Shown one piece after another: positions 26,373 to 33,050 of a stretch of 38,816 nucleotides of DNA. Numbering within the stretch: position 1 is the stretch's first letter; each line of letters starts with the position of its first letter. Source of the DNA: Acholeplasmatales bacterium (GTDB lineage Bacteria; Bacillota_I; Bacilli_A; Acholeplasmatales; Anaeroplasmataceae); assembly GCA_016288855.1 (NCBI GenBank), contig JAEELJ010000047.1:1-38816 (forward strand), read 5' to 3'. The position numbers and the translations under genes were made by a program. Under the pieces are notes generated by a model, which saw only the letters and a program-made list of their open reading frames with translations, was not told the origin of the DNA and searched no databases.

Positions 26373-27044
26373 TTACTCATAATTATGTACCTTACTACAT
26401 TCATAGTAAGTATCATATAATGTAATTTTATATTCTTCACTATATATATCTTTTGTCTTTAAATATATTTCATTTCCATCTATTCTAACAATGCTTGGAT
26501 TAATCATATTATAAAACGAAAGTATATCTTCTTTTGATTTAATATCAAAAAAATTATAATATTGACTACCATATTCATAATAATCATCTAAAGATTCATA
26601 TGTAATAGTTCCTACTAGGTCAGTAGCCCAACTATAACCCATAAAATATGGAATACCATAATCAAAGGTTAATGGATAAGTAATTATCCTATTACGTTCA
26701 AAAGAATCGGACTTTGTTACTGCAAAAAACATATTGTCTACATAAAATAATAAATGACCATTATCACTTATATCTTTATATAAATGGTTATCTTTTTTTA
26801 TTTCTTCATATATTTTATCTCTATCATCTTTATTATCAAAAGTATATGTATATTCTAAAGGAAATCCACAAACTTCATATTTAATTTTATCAGATTTAAT
26901 AAGTACATAATCATCTTTATATGGATAATCTAAGATTATAGATATTCTATTATCTTTCTTATGGTTAGAAAGAATAAATATCATTACTACTGCAGTAATA
27001 ATAAGAATGGTACTAGATATTATAATAATTAATTTTTTCTTCAT
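26373..27044 (-). CDS. Membrane-anchored protein, first gene of the peptidase/ABC operon
   Basis: 223 residues: an N-terminal span (IIIISSTILIITAVVMIFIL) and an outside domain rich in Tyr and Asp. It is paralogous to the protein at 24911-25543 through the ESLDD...DIKSKEDILSFYNMINP...IDGNEIYL stretch. Family unknown. The ribosome site TTGGGGGAGTAG, 7 nt before the ATG, contains GGGGAG, the exact complement of the CUCCCC motif of the RNA units at 32243-33003. It starts the operon; the divergent msrC begins 145 bp away. Confidence 0.7.
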   Translation of the reverse strand: MKKKLIIIISSTILIITAVVMIFILSNHKKDNRISIILDYPYKDDYVLIKSDKIKYEVCGFPLEYTYTFDNKDDRDKIYEEIKKDNHLYKDISDNGHLLFYVDNMFFAVTKSDSFERNRIITYPLTFDYGIPYFMGYSWATDLVGTITYESLDDYYEYGSQYYNFFDIKSKEDILSFYNMINPSIVRIDGNEIYLKTKDIYSEEYKITLYDTYYECSKVHNYE

Positions 27045-27189
27045 TTCTACTCCCCCAAAAAATCGGTTTAAATTTACATTTTTAATTATAACAAATTATA
27101 TAAAATTGTAAAGAATAATTCTTTATAATTATAACAAGATATACTACATATTTTAATTATTTTAATATATAATACTTATGGTGATTTAA

Positions 27190-27651
27190 ATGGTTAATTA
27201 TAATGAATTAAAAATGCAATTAAAAGGTTTAATAGATGGAGATGAATCAAAGATATCTATATTATCTAATGCTTCCGCATTAATTAATATGTCGCTAGAT
27301 AATCTTAATTGGTGTGGATTTTATATATTAAATGATAATTATTTATACCTAGGGCCTTTCCAAGGAAATCCTGCATGTATTAAGATTAAAGTTGGAAATG
27401 GTGTATGTGGTACGACAATAAAAGAGGATAAGACTATTGTTGTTAAAAATGTACATGAATTTAAGGGACATATAGCATGTGATAGTAGATCTAATTCTGA
27501 GATTTGTGTTCCTATTCATATAGGTAATGAAATATATGGTCTTTTAGATATAGATTCTCCTTTATTAAATAGATTTAATGAAGAAGATAAAAAAGGATTA
27601 GAAAGCTTAGTTTTAGTAATTGAAGAAGCTCTTAAAAATGCAATACTATAA
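27190..27651 (+). CDS. msrC: Free methionine-(R)-sulfoxide reductase (GAF-domain fRMsr)
   Basis: 153 residues, the full length of this family. It reduces free Met-R-sulfoxide with thioredoxin-type electrons in the cytoplasm. Family motifs are all visible: NWCGFYIL, LGPFQGNPACIKIKVGNGVCG with two of the conserved cysteines, HIACDSRSNSEICVPI with a third, and LLDIDSPLLNRF. It is one of the few plus-strand genes, convergent with the glutathione-peroxidase gene, whose thioredoxin partner lies just beyond and could serve as its reductant. Confidence 0.92.
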   Translation: MVNYNELKMQLKGLIDGDESKISILSNASALINMSLDNLNWCGFYILNDNYLYLGPFQGNPACIKIKVGNGVCGTTIKEDKTIVVKNVHEFKGHIACDSRSNSEICVPIHIGNEIYGLLDIDSPLLNRFNEEDKKGLESLVLVIEEALKNAIL

Positions 27652-27654
27652 CAA

Positions 27655-27689
27655 AAAATGGTTTGGTAATTTTTCTACCAAACCATTTT
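27655..27689. terminator. Bidirectional terminator between msrC and gpx
   Basis: A 14-bp stem AAAATGGTTTGGTA / TACCAAACCATTTT with a 7-nt loop has T-rich flanks on both strands, so it can end both convergent genes. Confidence 0.9.
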
Positions 27690-27696
27690 ATTTTTA

Positions 27697-28230
27697 TTAC
27701 TTTAATACTACTTCTTTTACTCTTTTTAAAACTTTCTTTGAAACATCATCAACTGGTTCAAAGCGATCAATGACATTACCTTCTCTATCTACTAAGAACT
27801 TAGTAAAATTCCATCTAACCTCATTATCCTTTGCGCCACTCATCTTCTTTAGCATTCCCATAGTTAAACCCTTACCCTTATATGGTTGGTTTTCTTCTAA
27901 ATACTTAAATAAAGGTGTCTTATTTTCACCAATAATTTCTACCTTCTTAAAGCGTGGGAATGTTGTATGATATTTTAATGTACAAAATTCATTAATTTCA
28001 GCATCAGTTCCTGGTGCTTGATCCTTAAATTGGTTGCAAGGGAAGTCTAGGATTTCAAAGCCCTTGTCCTTTAATTCATCATACATACTTTGTAAAGCTT
28101 CATAATGTGGTGTAAATCCACATCCTGTTGCAGTGTTTACAATTAATAATACCTTACCTTCATATTGATGAAGATTTGTTTTACTACCGTCTTGATTTAA
28201 TACCTCAATATCGTAAAATTCTCTATTCAT
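27697..28230 (-). CDS. gpx: Glutathione-peroxidase-family (probably thioredoxin-dependent) peroxidase
   Basis: 177 residues, somewhat longer than the usual ~160. The peroxidatic Cys is C37 in NTATGCGFTPHY, with the family motifs FPCNQF and VRWNFTKFLVD; a further Cys in INEFCTLKYHTTFP is in the usual resolving position. Non-selenium GPx proteins of this kind generally take electrons from thioredoxin, and trxA lies 23 bp upstream in the same operon, which supports this. It should remove organic or hydrogen peroxides in the cytoplasm. The operon promoter carries OhrR-like operators. Confidence 0.92.
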   Translation of the reverse strand: MNREFYDIEVLNQDGSKTNLHQYEGKVLLIVNTATGCGFTPHYEALQSMYDELKDKGFEILDFPCNQFKDQAPGTDAEINEFCTLKYHTTFPRFKKVEIIGENKTPLFKYLEENQPYKGKGLTMGMLKKMSGAKDNEVRWNFTKFLVDREGNVIDRFEPVDDVSKKVLKRVKEVVLK

Positions 28231-28253
28231 TATACTTACCTTACTTATCCTTT

Positions 28254-28559
28254 TTACTTACCTAATAATTCTAATACCTTACGTTCTGGAATATATCCAA
28301 CACTTCTATTAACTAATCTTCCATCTTCAAAAACTAATAAAGTTGGAATTGATGATACATTATATTCCATTGCAATATCCTCATTATCATCAACATTTAC
28401 CTTAACGAATGTTACATCAGTAACACTCTTTGATACACCATCAACAACAGGTCCTAATAATCTACAAGGTCCACACCATGGAGCCCATAGGTCAACTAAT
28501 ACCTTTTTATTATTATTTAATAATTCATTTAATTCTTTACCATTTACTTCTTTAACCAT
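28254..28559 (-). CDS. trxA: Thioredoxin
   Basis: 101 residues, normal thioredoxin size. Active site WCGPC with C29 and C32, cis-Pro in SIPTLLVF, and the C-terminal GRLVNRSVGY are in place. It is the first gene of a two-gene operon with the peroxidase and probably its electron donor. AAGGAAGG precedes the ATG. Promoter and operators lie at 28588-28642. Confidence 0.95.
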   Translation of the reverse strand: MVKEVNGKELNELLNNNKKVLVDLWAPWCGPCRLLGPVVDGVSKSVTDVTFVKVNVDDNEDIAMEYNVSSIPTLLVFEDGRLVNRSVGYIPERKVLELLGK

Positions 28560-28587
28560 ATTATTTATCCTTCCTTTACCAAATTAG

Positions 28588-28642
28588 ATTGTATACAATT
28601 TGTTTACGGTTTAATTGTACACAATTTAATTTTGGTTGTCAA
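28588..28642 (-). promoter_or_regulatory. trxA-gpx promoter with two OhrR-type operators
   Basis: On the minus strand TTGACA (28637-28642) and TACAAT (28614-28619) are 17 nt apart. The imperfect palindrome AATTGTACACAATT (28613-28626) overlaps -10, and the perfect palindrome ATTGTATACAAT (28588-28599) lies about 26 nt downstream. The known B. subtilis OhrR site is built from TACAATT/AATTGTA units, and an ohrR gene lies 1.1 kb away. Repression by OhrR is inferred. Confidence 0.8.
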
Positions 28643-28654
28643 CAATATTTTTAA

Positions 28655-28685
28655 ATAAAAAAAGATGGTTGATTTATCAACCATC
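28655..28685 (-). terminator. Terminator after the secreted 289-aa gene
   Basis: The stem GATGGTTGA / TCAACCATC (28664-28685) with a 4-nt loop is followed on the minus strand by a run of seven T. Confidence 0.9.
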
Positions 28686-28691
28686 AAACAT

Positions 28692-29561
28692 TTAGAAATC
28701 TAATATAGTTAATGCATCATAATTTTTTTCATCATAAGCATAAAATCCCATAGCATCTTTATATCTATTTAATTTGATATAATCAGTACCTTCTCTCTTA
28801 GATAAATAAGTACTTGAACAAATATATTCATATCCATCTCTTTTAATATCATAATATCTTGAATTCCAACGTCTTCCTACTTCAACCATACTATAATGAG
28901 CTTTAAAATGATATGTTGTATACACATCAAAGACAGCTCTTAATTCCATTCTATAATATGATTCTAGATCATTATGACCTCTTAAAGTAATATGTTCTGT
29001 TGAAGATTGATAATCCAAATGTTCTTTTAACCCGTTAGATCTTTTTATATGCTCAGGATAAAATCCATATAAATTGTTATCCTTTTCATATATACCTTTT
29101 TCATACATTAAAATAAAAGCAAAATTTCTTGTTGCCTCTTTATCTATATCGATAACATAATCATGACTTGGTTTTAATTCAAATATATAATTAGAATCAG
29201 CACCGATAAAAGTAGGATTTGTATAAGCACCATATATAGGATCAGAACAATAAAAAACACTTATAGTATCTACTTTATAAGAATACTTATATGTAACATA
29301 AATATCTTCTGGATAATAATCATATGTATCATCCCACCAAGGGAATAGGCCATTCTTAGTCATCCACTTTGCACTATTAACTACCTCATCTACTATACTA
29401 GCTTCACCCAAAAAATCTAGTTCTGGAGTTATCTTATAATAATCATCTATTAGTTCAAGCTCATTATTTGATGCTGCAGATATATGAATTTGTGATAAAG
29501 AATAATAGCTTAAAGCTATTAAAGATAATCCGCTTAATACCTTTATTAATTTATTTCTCAT
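28692..29561 (-). CDS. Secreted protein of unknown function
   Basis: 289 residues with a clear signal peptide (KVLSGLSLIALSYYSLSQIHISA, cleavage probably near residue 30). The mature part is rich in Tyr, Asp and aromatic residues, with no repeats, no anchor and no LPxTG motif. Middle segments predicted as beta strands (EDIYVTYKYSYKV, YRMELRAVFDVYTTYHFKAHY) suggest a beta-sandwich. No family recognised. The promoter contains a perfect ATACAATTGTAT palindrome over -10, so it may share OhrR control with trxA-gpx. It is transcribed alone between two terminators. Confidence 0.75.
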   Translation of the reverse strand: MRNKLIKVLSGLSLIALSYYSLSQIHISAASNNELELIDDYYKITPELDFLGEASIVDEVVNSAKWMTKNGLFPWWDDTYDYYPEDIYVTYKYSYKVDTISVFYCSDPIYGAYTNPTFIGADSNYIFELKPSHDYVIDIDKEATRNFAFILMYEKGIYEKDNNLYGFYPEHIKRSNGLKEHLDYQSSTEHITLRGHNDLESYYRMELRAVFDVYTTYHFKAHYSMVEVGRRWNSRYYDIKRDGYEYICSSTYLSKREGTDYIKLNRYKDAMGFYAYDEKNYDALTILDF

Positions 29562-29589
29562 TTCATACTCCCTTTAATTATATTTTCGT

Positions 29590-29623
29590 ATACAATTGTA
29601 TTACAAATATAAATAATTTACAA
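29590..29623 (-). promoter_or_regulatory. Promoter of the secreted-protein gene with an OhrR-like operator
   Basis: On the minus strand TTGTAA (29618-29623) and TACAAT (29595-29600) are 17 nt apart. The perfect palindrome ATACAATTGTAT (29590-29601) covers -10 and is made of the same TACAATT/AATTGTA halves as the trxA operators. Confidence 0.7.
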
Positions 29624-29636
29624 TGCTTAAATAAAA

Positions 29637-29664
29637 AAAGAATTGAATATTTCATCAACTCTTT
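29637..29664 (-). terminator. Terminator after ohrR
   Basis: An imperfect stem (AAAGAGTTGA / TCAATTCTTT on the minus strand) is followed by a run of T. Confidence 0.75.
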
Positions 29665-29672
29665 TTCTTTTA

Positions 29673-30113
29673 CTATTCTTCTTGTGAGATAGTACCAAGC
29701 ATTTTATATAAGATTTTATATAAGAACTCAGTTTCTTCTTTTGTTAACGCAACACACTTCCCCATTTCCATTGGAATATTCAATGCTTTGTCACGTAACT
29801 CTTCTCCTAAAGGAGTGATTTCAACATTTAAATTTCTTTCATCATCCTTACTTCTATCTCTTCTTATATAGCCTTTATCTTCTAATTTTTTTAATAAAGG
29901 TGTTAGAGTACCTGAATCAAGATATAAATGCTTACCTAATGTTTTAACATTCATTTGTTTATGTTCCCACATAACCATCATACATATATATTGTGTATAT
30001 GTTAGATCTAGTTTTTCTAAGTATGGTTTATATTTTCTTGTTGTCTCTTTCGCAACAGCGTATAATGGGAAGCATATTTGATTTTCTAATTTTAAACAAT
30101 CATATTTGTCCAT
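29673..30113 (-). CDS. ohrR: OhrR, MarR-family organic-hydroperoxide sensor
   Basis: 146 residues. It aligns by eye with B. subtilis OhrR over most of its length: KLENQICFPLYA carries the reactive N-terminal Cys (C14 here, C15 there), then TYTQYICMMVMWEH, the winged helix YLDSGTLTPLLKKLEDKGYI and the wing RSKDDERN. Oxidation of that Cys by organic peroxides releases DNA. A half-site TACAATTA lies upstream at 30156-30163, compatible with self-control. Perfect TACAATTGTA-type palindromes precede the two flanking transcription units. No ohrA gene is visible, so here OhrR appears to govern the thioredoxin/peroxidase pair. Confidence 0.93.
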   Translation of the reverse strand: MDKYDCLKLENQICFPLYAVAKETTRKYKPYLEKLDLTYTQYICMMVMWEHKQMNVKTLGKHLYLDSGTLTPLLKKLEDKGYIRRDRSKDDERNLNVEITPLGEELRDKALNIPMEMGKCVALTKEETEFLYKILYKMLGTISQEE

Positions 30114-30174
30114 ATTACATTACTTCCTTTTTTTTAATTATACCAAAAAATTTTATACAATTAAATAGCGCGTT

Positions 30175-31635
30175 TTATTTTAGGAATTCCGTATATGCCA
30201 TTACAAATGGTCCAGTGCCTTTCGCATCATTAGCACCAACTCTTTCAGAAAGATAATACTCTACTGTTCCATCTCTATATTGTTTATTAGATGGACCAAG
30301 GCCTGCGGTTATACAAATATCATTTAATTGTTGTGTATTATTATCATATGAATGGTTATATACTCCAATGTATATATTTTCCCCTATTCCATTTAATTCT
30401 TCTTTAATATAATTTAATCTTTCAGCCTTCATTAATGTATAAGAAATCATTGAAGAACCACTAGATTCTAAATAATTAGATATAAAAGCATCTGACTTAT
30501 AATCACTATTTAAAAATCTTAAATATCGATTATAATCTATATAATAACTCTCATTACCTTTATCTATAACCTGATAAAACATATTAGTATCATTATCTTT
30601 ATATTTTAGAATTGATTCTAATGCATCTTCTAGCATTTCTTTTAAATCATTTTGATAATTTAATGGGAAATACTCAATTGAATCTACAAGTGATGTTAAA
30701 AGCCATCCCATACTTCTTAACCAAAATGATTTAGAATTACCAGTATTATTATCACTCCAAAATATTTTTTCATCTGTATTATATGCTGTATCATGCCCAT
30801 GATAATATAATCCAGTATTACTGTCTTTCATATTATCTCTAATATAAATATATTGATTATATACTTCTTCATATATACTATCTATATTATACATTTTTGC
30901 GTATTGTAATAAGAATGGTACATACATATACATTCCATCTAGCCATATTTGGTTTTTATATGATGACTTATGTGAATAGCTAATACCATTTAAGGTTTTA
31001 GGTAATAATTCTTCATTTGTTAATTGATTATACGTATAATTTATTGCAGTTATATATCTATTATCATTTGTATAATCATATAATCTATATAATATATTAG
31101 ATTCACAAATAGTATCTAATTCCCCTGTTCTAAAACCATTATTAATAGTTGACTGATAATTACCATCCTCTCCTAAATAATAATATAAAAATTCTCCATT
31201 ACTATTTATATAATAATTCACATAATTAATTACAAAATTATAATAATAATCCTTATTAGAATTAGAATCTGCATAATCTAGAATAGATTTTAAAAATACG
31301 CCATCAATATAATTCCATCTTCCTTTAAAGCTTTCTTGATTCCATGCTGGAATAAATGAAGTTGTTTTATCAATTAAAGAATTAATATATGAATCAAGTT
31401 GATATTCATTTTTAATCTCTTTTGTTGTAGTATCTATTTCATTTACTGTTGAGGTAATATCACTTAATGTATTTGTTGTTGTATTAATGGTTGAAGTTTC
31501 ATTAGTATTTGAGGTACTTATAAAAGACGTTACATCTGTAACGTCAGTAGATTTTGTATTATCATTTTCACTTAAGCTACATGATACAAGCAAAGCTAAA
31601 GATGCTAAAGGAAATAATAAACCTTTTAATTTCAT
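30175..31635 (-). CDS. GH105-family lipoprotein, unsaturated rhamnogalacturonyl/glucuronyl hydrolase
   Basis: 486 residues. A lipoprotein signal ends in LLVSC (C19), followed by a Ser/Thr/Asn-rich linker to about residue 75. The (alpha/alpha)6-barrel motifs of the YteR/YesR family are visible: KGRWNYIDGVFLKS, NQIWLDGMYMYVPF with the catalytic-type Asp, LRSMGWLLTSLVDS, YLESSGSSMISYTL, and the hallmark ending DICITAGLGP...GANDAKGTGPFVMAY. The enzyme removes the unsaturated sugar from lyase-produced pectin or glycosaminoglycan oligomers. The lipid anchor puts it outside the membrane, which is unusual for GH105 enzymes, which are mostly cytoplasmic. Its ATG overlaps the previous stop (ATGA). Confidence 0.88.
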   Translation of the reverse strand: MKLKGLLFPLASLALLVSCSLSENDNTKSTDVTDVTSFISTSNTNETSTINTTTNTLSDITSTVNEIDTTTKEIKNEYQLDSYINSLIDKTTSFIPAWNQESFKGRWNYIDGVFLKSILDYADSNSNKDYYYNFVINYVNYYINSNGEFLYYYLGEDGNYQSTINNGFRTGELDTICESNILYRLYDYTNDNRYITAINYTYNQLTNEELLPKTLNGISYSHKSSYKNQIWLDGMYMYVPFLLQYAKMYNIDSIYEEVYNQYIYIRDNMKDSNTGLYYHGHDTAYNTDEKIFWSDNNTGNSKSFWLRSMGWLLTSLVDSIEYFPLNYQNDLKEMLEDALESILKYKDNDTNMFYQVIDKGNESYYIDYNRYLRFLNSDYKSDAFISNYLESSGSSMISYTLMKAERLNYIKEELNGIGENIYIGVYNHSYDNNTQQLNDICITAGLGPSNKQYRDGTVEYYLSERVGANDAKGTGPFVMAYTEFLK

Positions 31636-32114
31636 AGCTTTTCCTCAATGAATTTTAAATAATCTTGTGCCTTTTTAGTTAAAACCTCAAAACCAAAATA
31701 TTTTAATATTGCACGATATAATTCTTCACCACTTAAATCTAAATCTCTTGCAAGATTAACCATTTCCTGGTAAGGAACATCATATATTGTTCTTTCAATT
31801 CCAATTCTTAAATAGTCAACCTTAAATACTCCTTCTTTAGGCCATAATACAATATCATATAAATTATCTGTAATAACAAATCCCAATTTCTTAATTTCAT
31901 TATCTATTATAGTTTGAGCTTTTTCTCTTATTCTATCAACACCAAATGAAGTTCTTAATCTTAATTTTAATATATTCATAGTAATAGGAGCCTCAATTGC
32001 TACTATTTCTTTTAATAAATTATCAAGACGTTCTAATGCCTTAGGATTAGAAGAATATAGATCATCTAAGCTAATATTTTTTATTTTTGCAGTTTGGTAT
32101 TTAACTTCTTTCAT
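31632..32114 (-). CDS. DUF3320-like small protein
   Basis: 160 residues. The central part (LLKEIVAIEAPITMNILKLRLRTSFGVDRIREKAQTIID) and the following strand-rich half (FVITDNLYDIVLWPKEG) match the pattern of DUF3320, a domain usually fused to the C-terminus of large SF1 helicase-nuclease-like proteins. Here it stands alone, coupled by ATGA to the GH105 gene. AGGAGG precedes the ATG. No function is known; a nucleic-acid role is plausible from the fused relatives only. Confidence 0.65.
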   Translation of the reverse strand: MKEVKYQTAKIKNISLDDLYSSNPKALERLDNLLKEIVAIEAPITMNILKLRLRTSFGVDRIREKAQTIIDNEIKKLGFVITDNLYDIVLWPKEGVFKVDYLRIGIERTIYDVPYQEMVNLARDLDLSGEELYRAILKYFGFEVLTKKAQDYLKFIEEKL

Positions 32115-32160
32115 CGTAAGTCCTCCTAAATGGAATATCTAATGTTATTATATTATCTAA

Positions 32161-32189
32161 TTTGTTAAAATGATAGCGTTTTTAACAAA
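32161..32189. promoter_or_regulatory. Symmetrical TTTGTTAAA / TTTAACAAA operator-like repeat upstream of the DUF3320/GH105 operon
   Basis: A 9-bp perfect inverted repeat (32161-32169 and 32181-32189) with an 11-nt spacer lies about 50 bp before the DUF3320 start codon, just upstream of a TATAAT (minus, about 32147-32152). It resembles a repressor or activator site controlling the pectin-utilisation operon. No cognate regulator is seen. Confidence 0.5.
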
Positions 32190-32242
32190 TTTTCACATAA
32201 AATAATGGAAATAATACGATTTTTAGGCCTTATAATAAGGCT

Positions 32243-32448
32243 GTTCTTATAAAAAGAACCTATGAATTAAAGAAATACTAAAGCATCTTATATACTTTCT
32301 CCCCAATTACAAATTTATTTGATGCATTTATGTTATATGTAGCTTTTCACCTTTTTGAAGAGAGATAACATAAAAAGTATTTCTTTACTTCCCCAAATTA
32401 ATTTCATTTTTTCATTTCTCTAAAAAGCCAGTAGTTTAAGGCTTTTTT
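32243..32448 (+). ncRNA. Candidate small RNA A of a tandem CUCCCC array
   Basis: No open frame. A TATAAT at 32231-32236 precedes it. The 5' hairpin GTTCTT / AAGAAC (32243-32259) is followed by an 11-bp perfect long-range stem AAAGAAATACT (32269-32279) / AGTATTTCTTT (32376-32386). Inside, GCATC (32283-32287) pairs with GATGC (32321-32325), and CUCCCC (32299-32304) lies in that loop. A second TTCCCC is at 32389-32394. The unit ends in AAAAGCC / GGCTTTTT (32423-32447) with a T run, a terminator on the plus strand. It shares layout with units B and C. Confidence 0.7.
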
Positions 32449-32545
32449 ATTTTTCCTTTATAATTTGAAAAAATGTTCACATAATTTACAAAGATATTAC
32501 TAAATAATATTTATATTATTTCTATATTCTTTTTATATACTGTAA

Positions 32546-32752
32546 GTGTCTTAAAGAAAGGTAAGAACAAGAAAGGTGGATAGGAGATCCTGAATTATGT
32601 TTTTATATATTCTCCCCTAATATAAAAAACACAAACATAAAACTAACATAAGAAATAACATTATCTAAACAAAACAAGTTATAAATTCAAATTATAAATT
32701 CATAATTCAGCACAAAAAGAAACTCAAGACTTTTTTCTTGAGTTCTTTTTTT
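32546..32752 (+). ncRNA. Candidate small RNA B of the tandem CUCCCC array
   Basis: TATACT at 32536-32541 is followed by AAGTGTCTTAAAGAAA, which recurs almost unchanged at the start of unit C. A 10-bp perfect stem CTGAATTATG (32590-32599) / CATAATTCAG (32701-32710) encloses a hairpin GTTTTTATAT (32599-32608) / ATATAAAAAAC (32620-32630), whose 11-nt loop exposes CUCCCC (32612-32617). A direct repeat TATAAATTCA occurs before the closing arm. The terminator AACTCAAG / CTTGAGTT (32721-32744) with seven T ends the unit. There is no coding frame. Confidence 0.75.
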
Positions 32753-32857
32753 ATACTTTTTATGTTAAAAACTTTGATTTTCTTACAAAAATCACATTTT
32801 TTACACGAAGTTTTACTTTTTAAAAAAATAATTAGTCGATAATTTAGTACTATACTA

Positions 32858-33002
32858 TAAGTGTCTTAAGGAAGACAACACAATATTACTTATTAAGCTT
32901 TAGACAACATAACAAATTCATTTTCTCTCCCCAAACAAACACATACATTAAAGCTTAATAAAAAAGAAAAATATGCCAGGAACTTTTTTCCCTGGCTTTT
33001 TT
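32858..33002 (+). ncRNA. Candidate small RNA C of the tandem CUCCCC array
   Basis: TATACT at 32851-32856 is followed by AAGTGTCTTAAGGAAG, matching unit B. A 13-bp perfect stem TTATTAAGCTTTA (32890-32902) / TAAAGCTTAATAA (32949-32961) closes a 46-nt loop holding CUCUCCCC (CUCCCC at 32927-32932). The strong terminator GCCAGG / CCTGGC (32975-32996) with a T run follows. It has no open frame and is shorter than units A and B. Confidence 0.75.
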
Positions 33003-33015
33003 CTTTTTATATCAT

Positions 33016-33043
33016 AAAAGGCATAACCTAAATTGGTTATGCC
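33016..33043 (-). terminator. Terminator after serS
   Basis: The stem GGCATAACC / GGTTATGCC (33020-33043) with a 6-nt loop is followed by TTTT on the minus strand. It also separates serS from the convergent small-RNA array. Confidence 0.8.
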
Positions 33044-33050
33044 ATATTTA

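Noticed and set aside
32243-33002. The array as 6S RNA or as tRNAs
   Set aside because: No cloverleaf or CCA end is present, and 6S is a single rod-shaped RNA; three short units with separate terminators do not fit, although unit A alone could not be fully excluded.
32240-33003. A CRISPR array
   Set aside because: The three units differ in sequence and length; there are no identical repeats with regular spacers and no cas genes.
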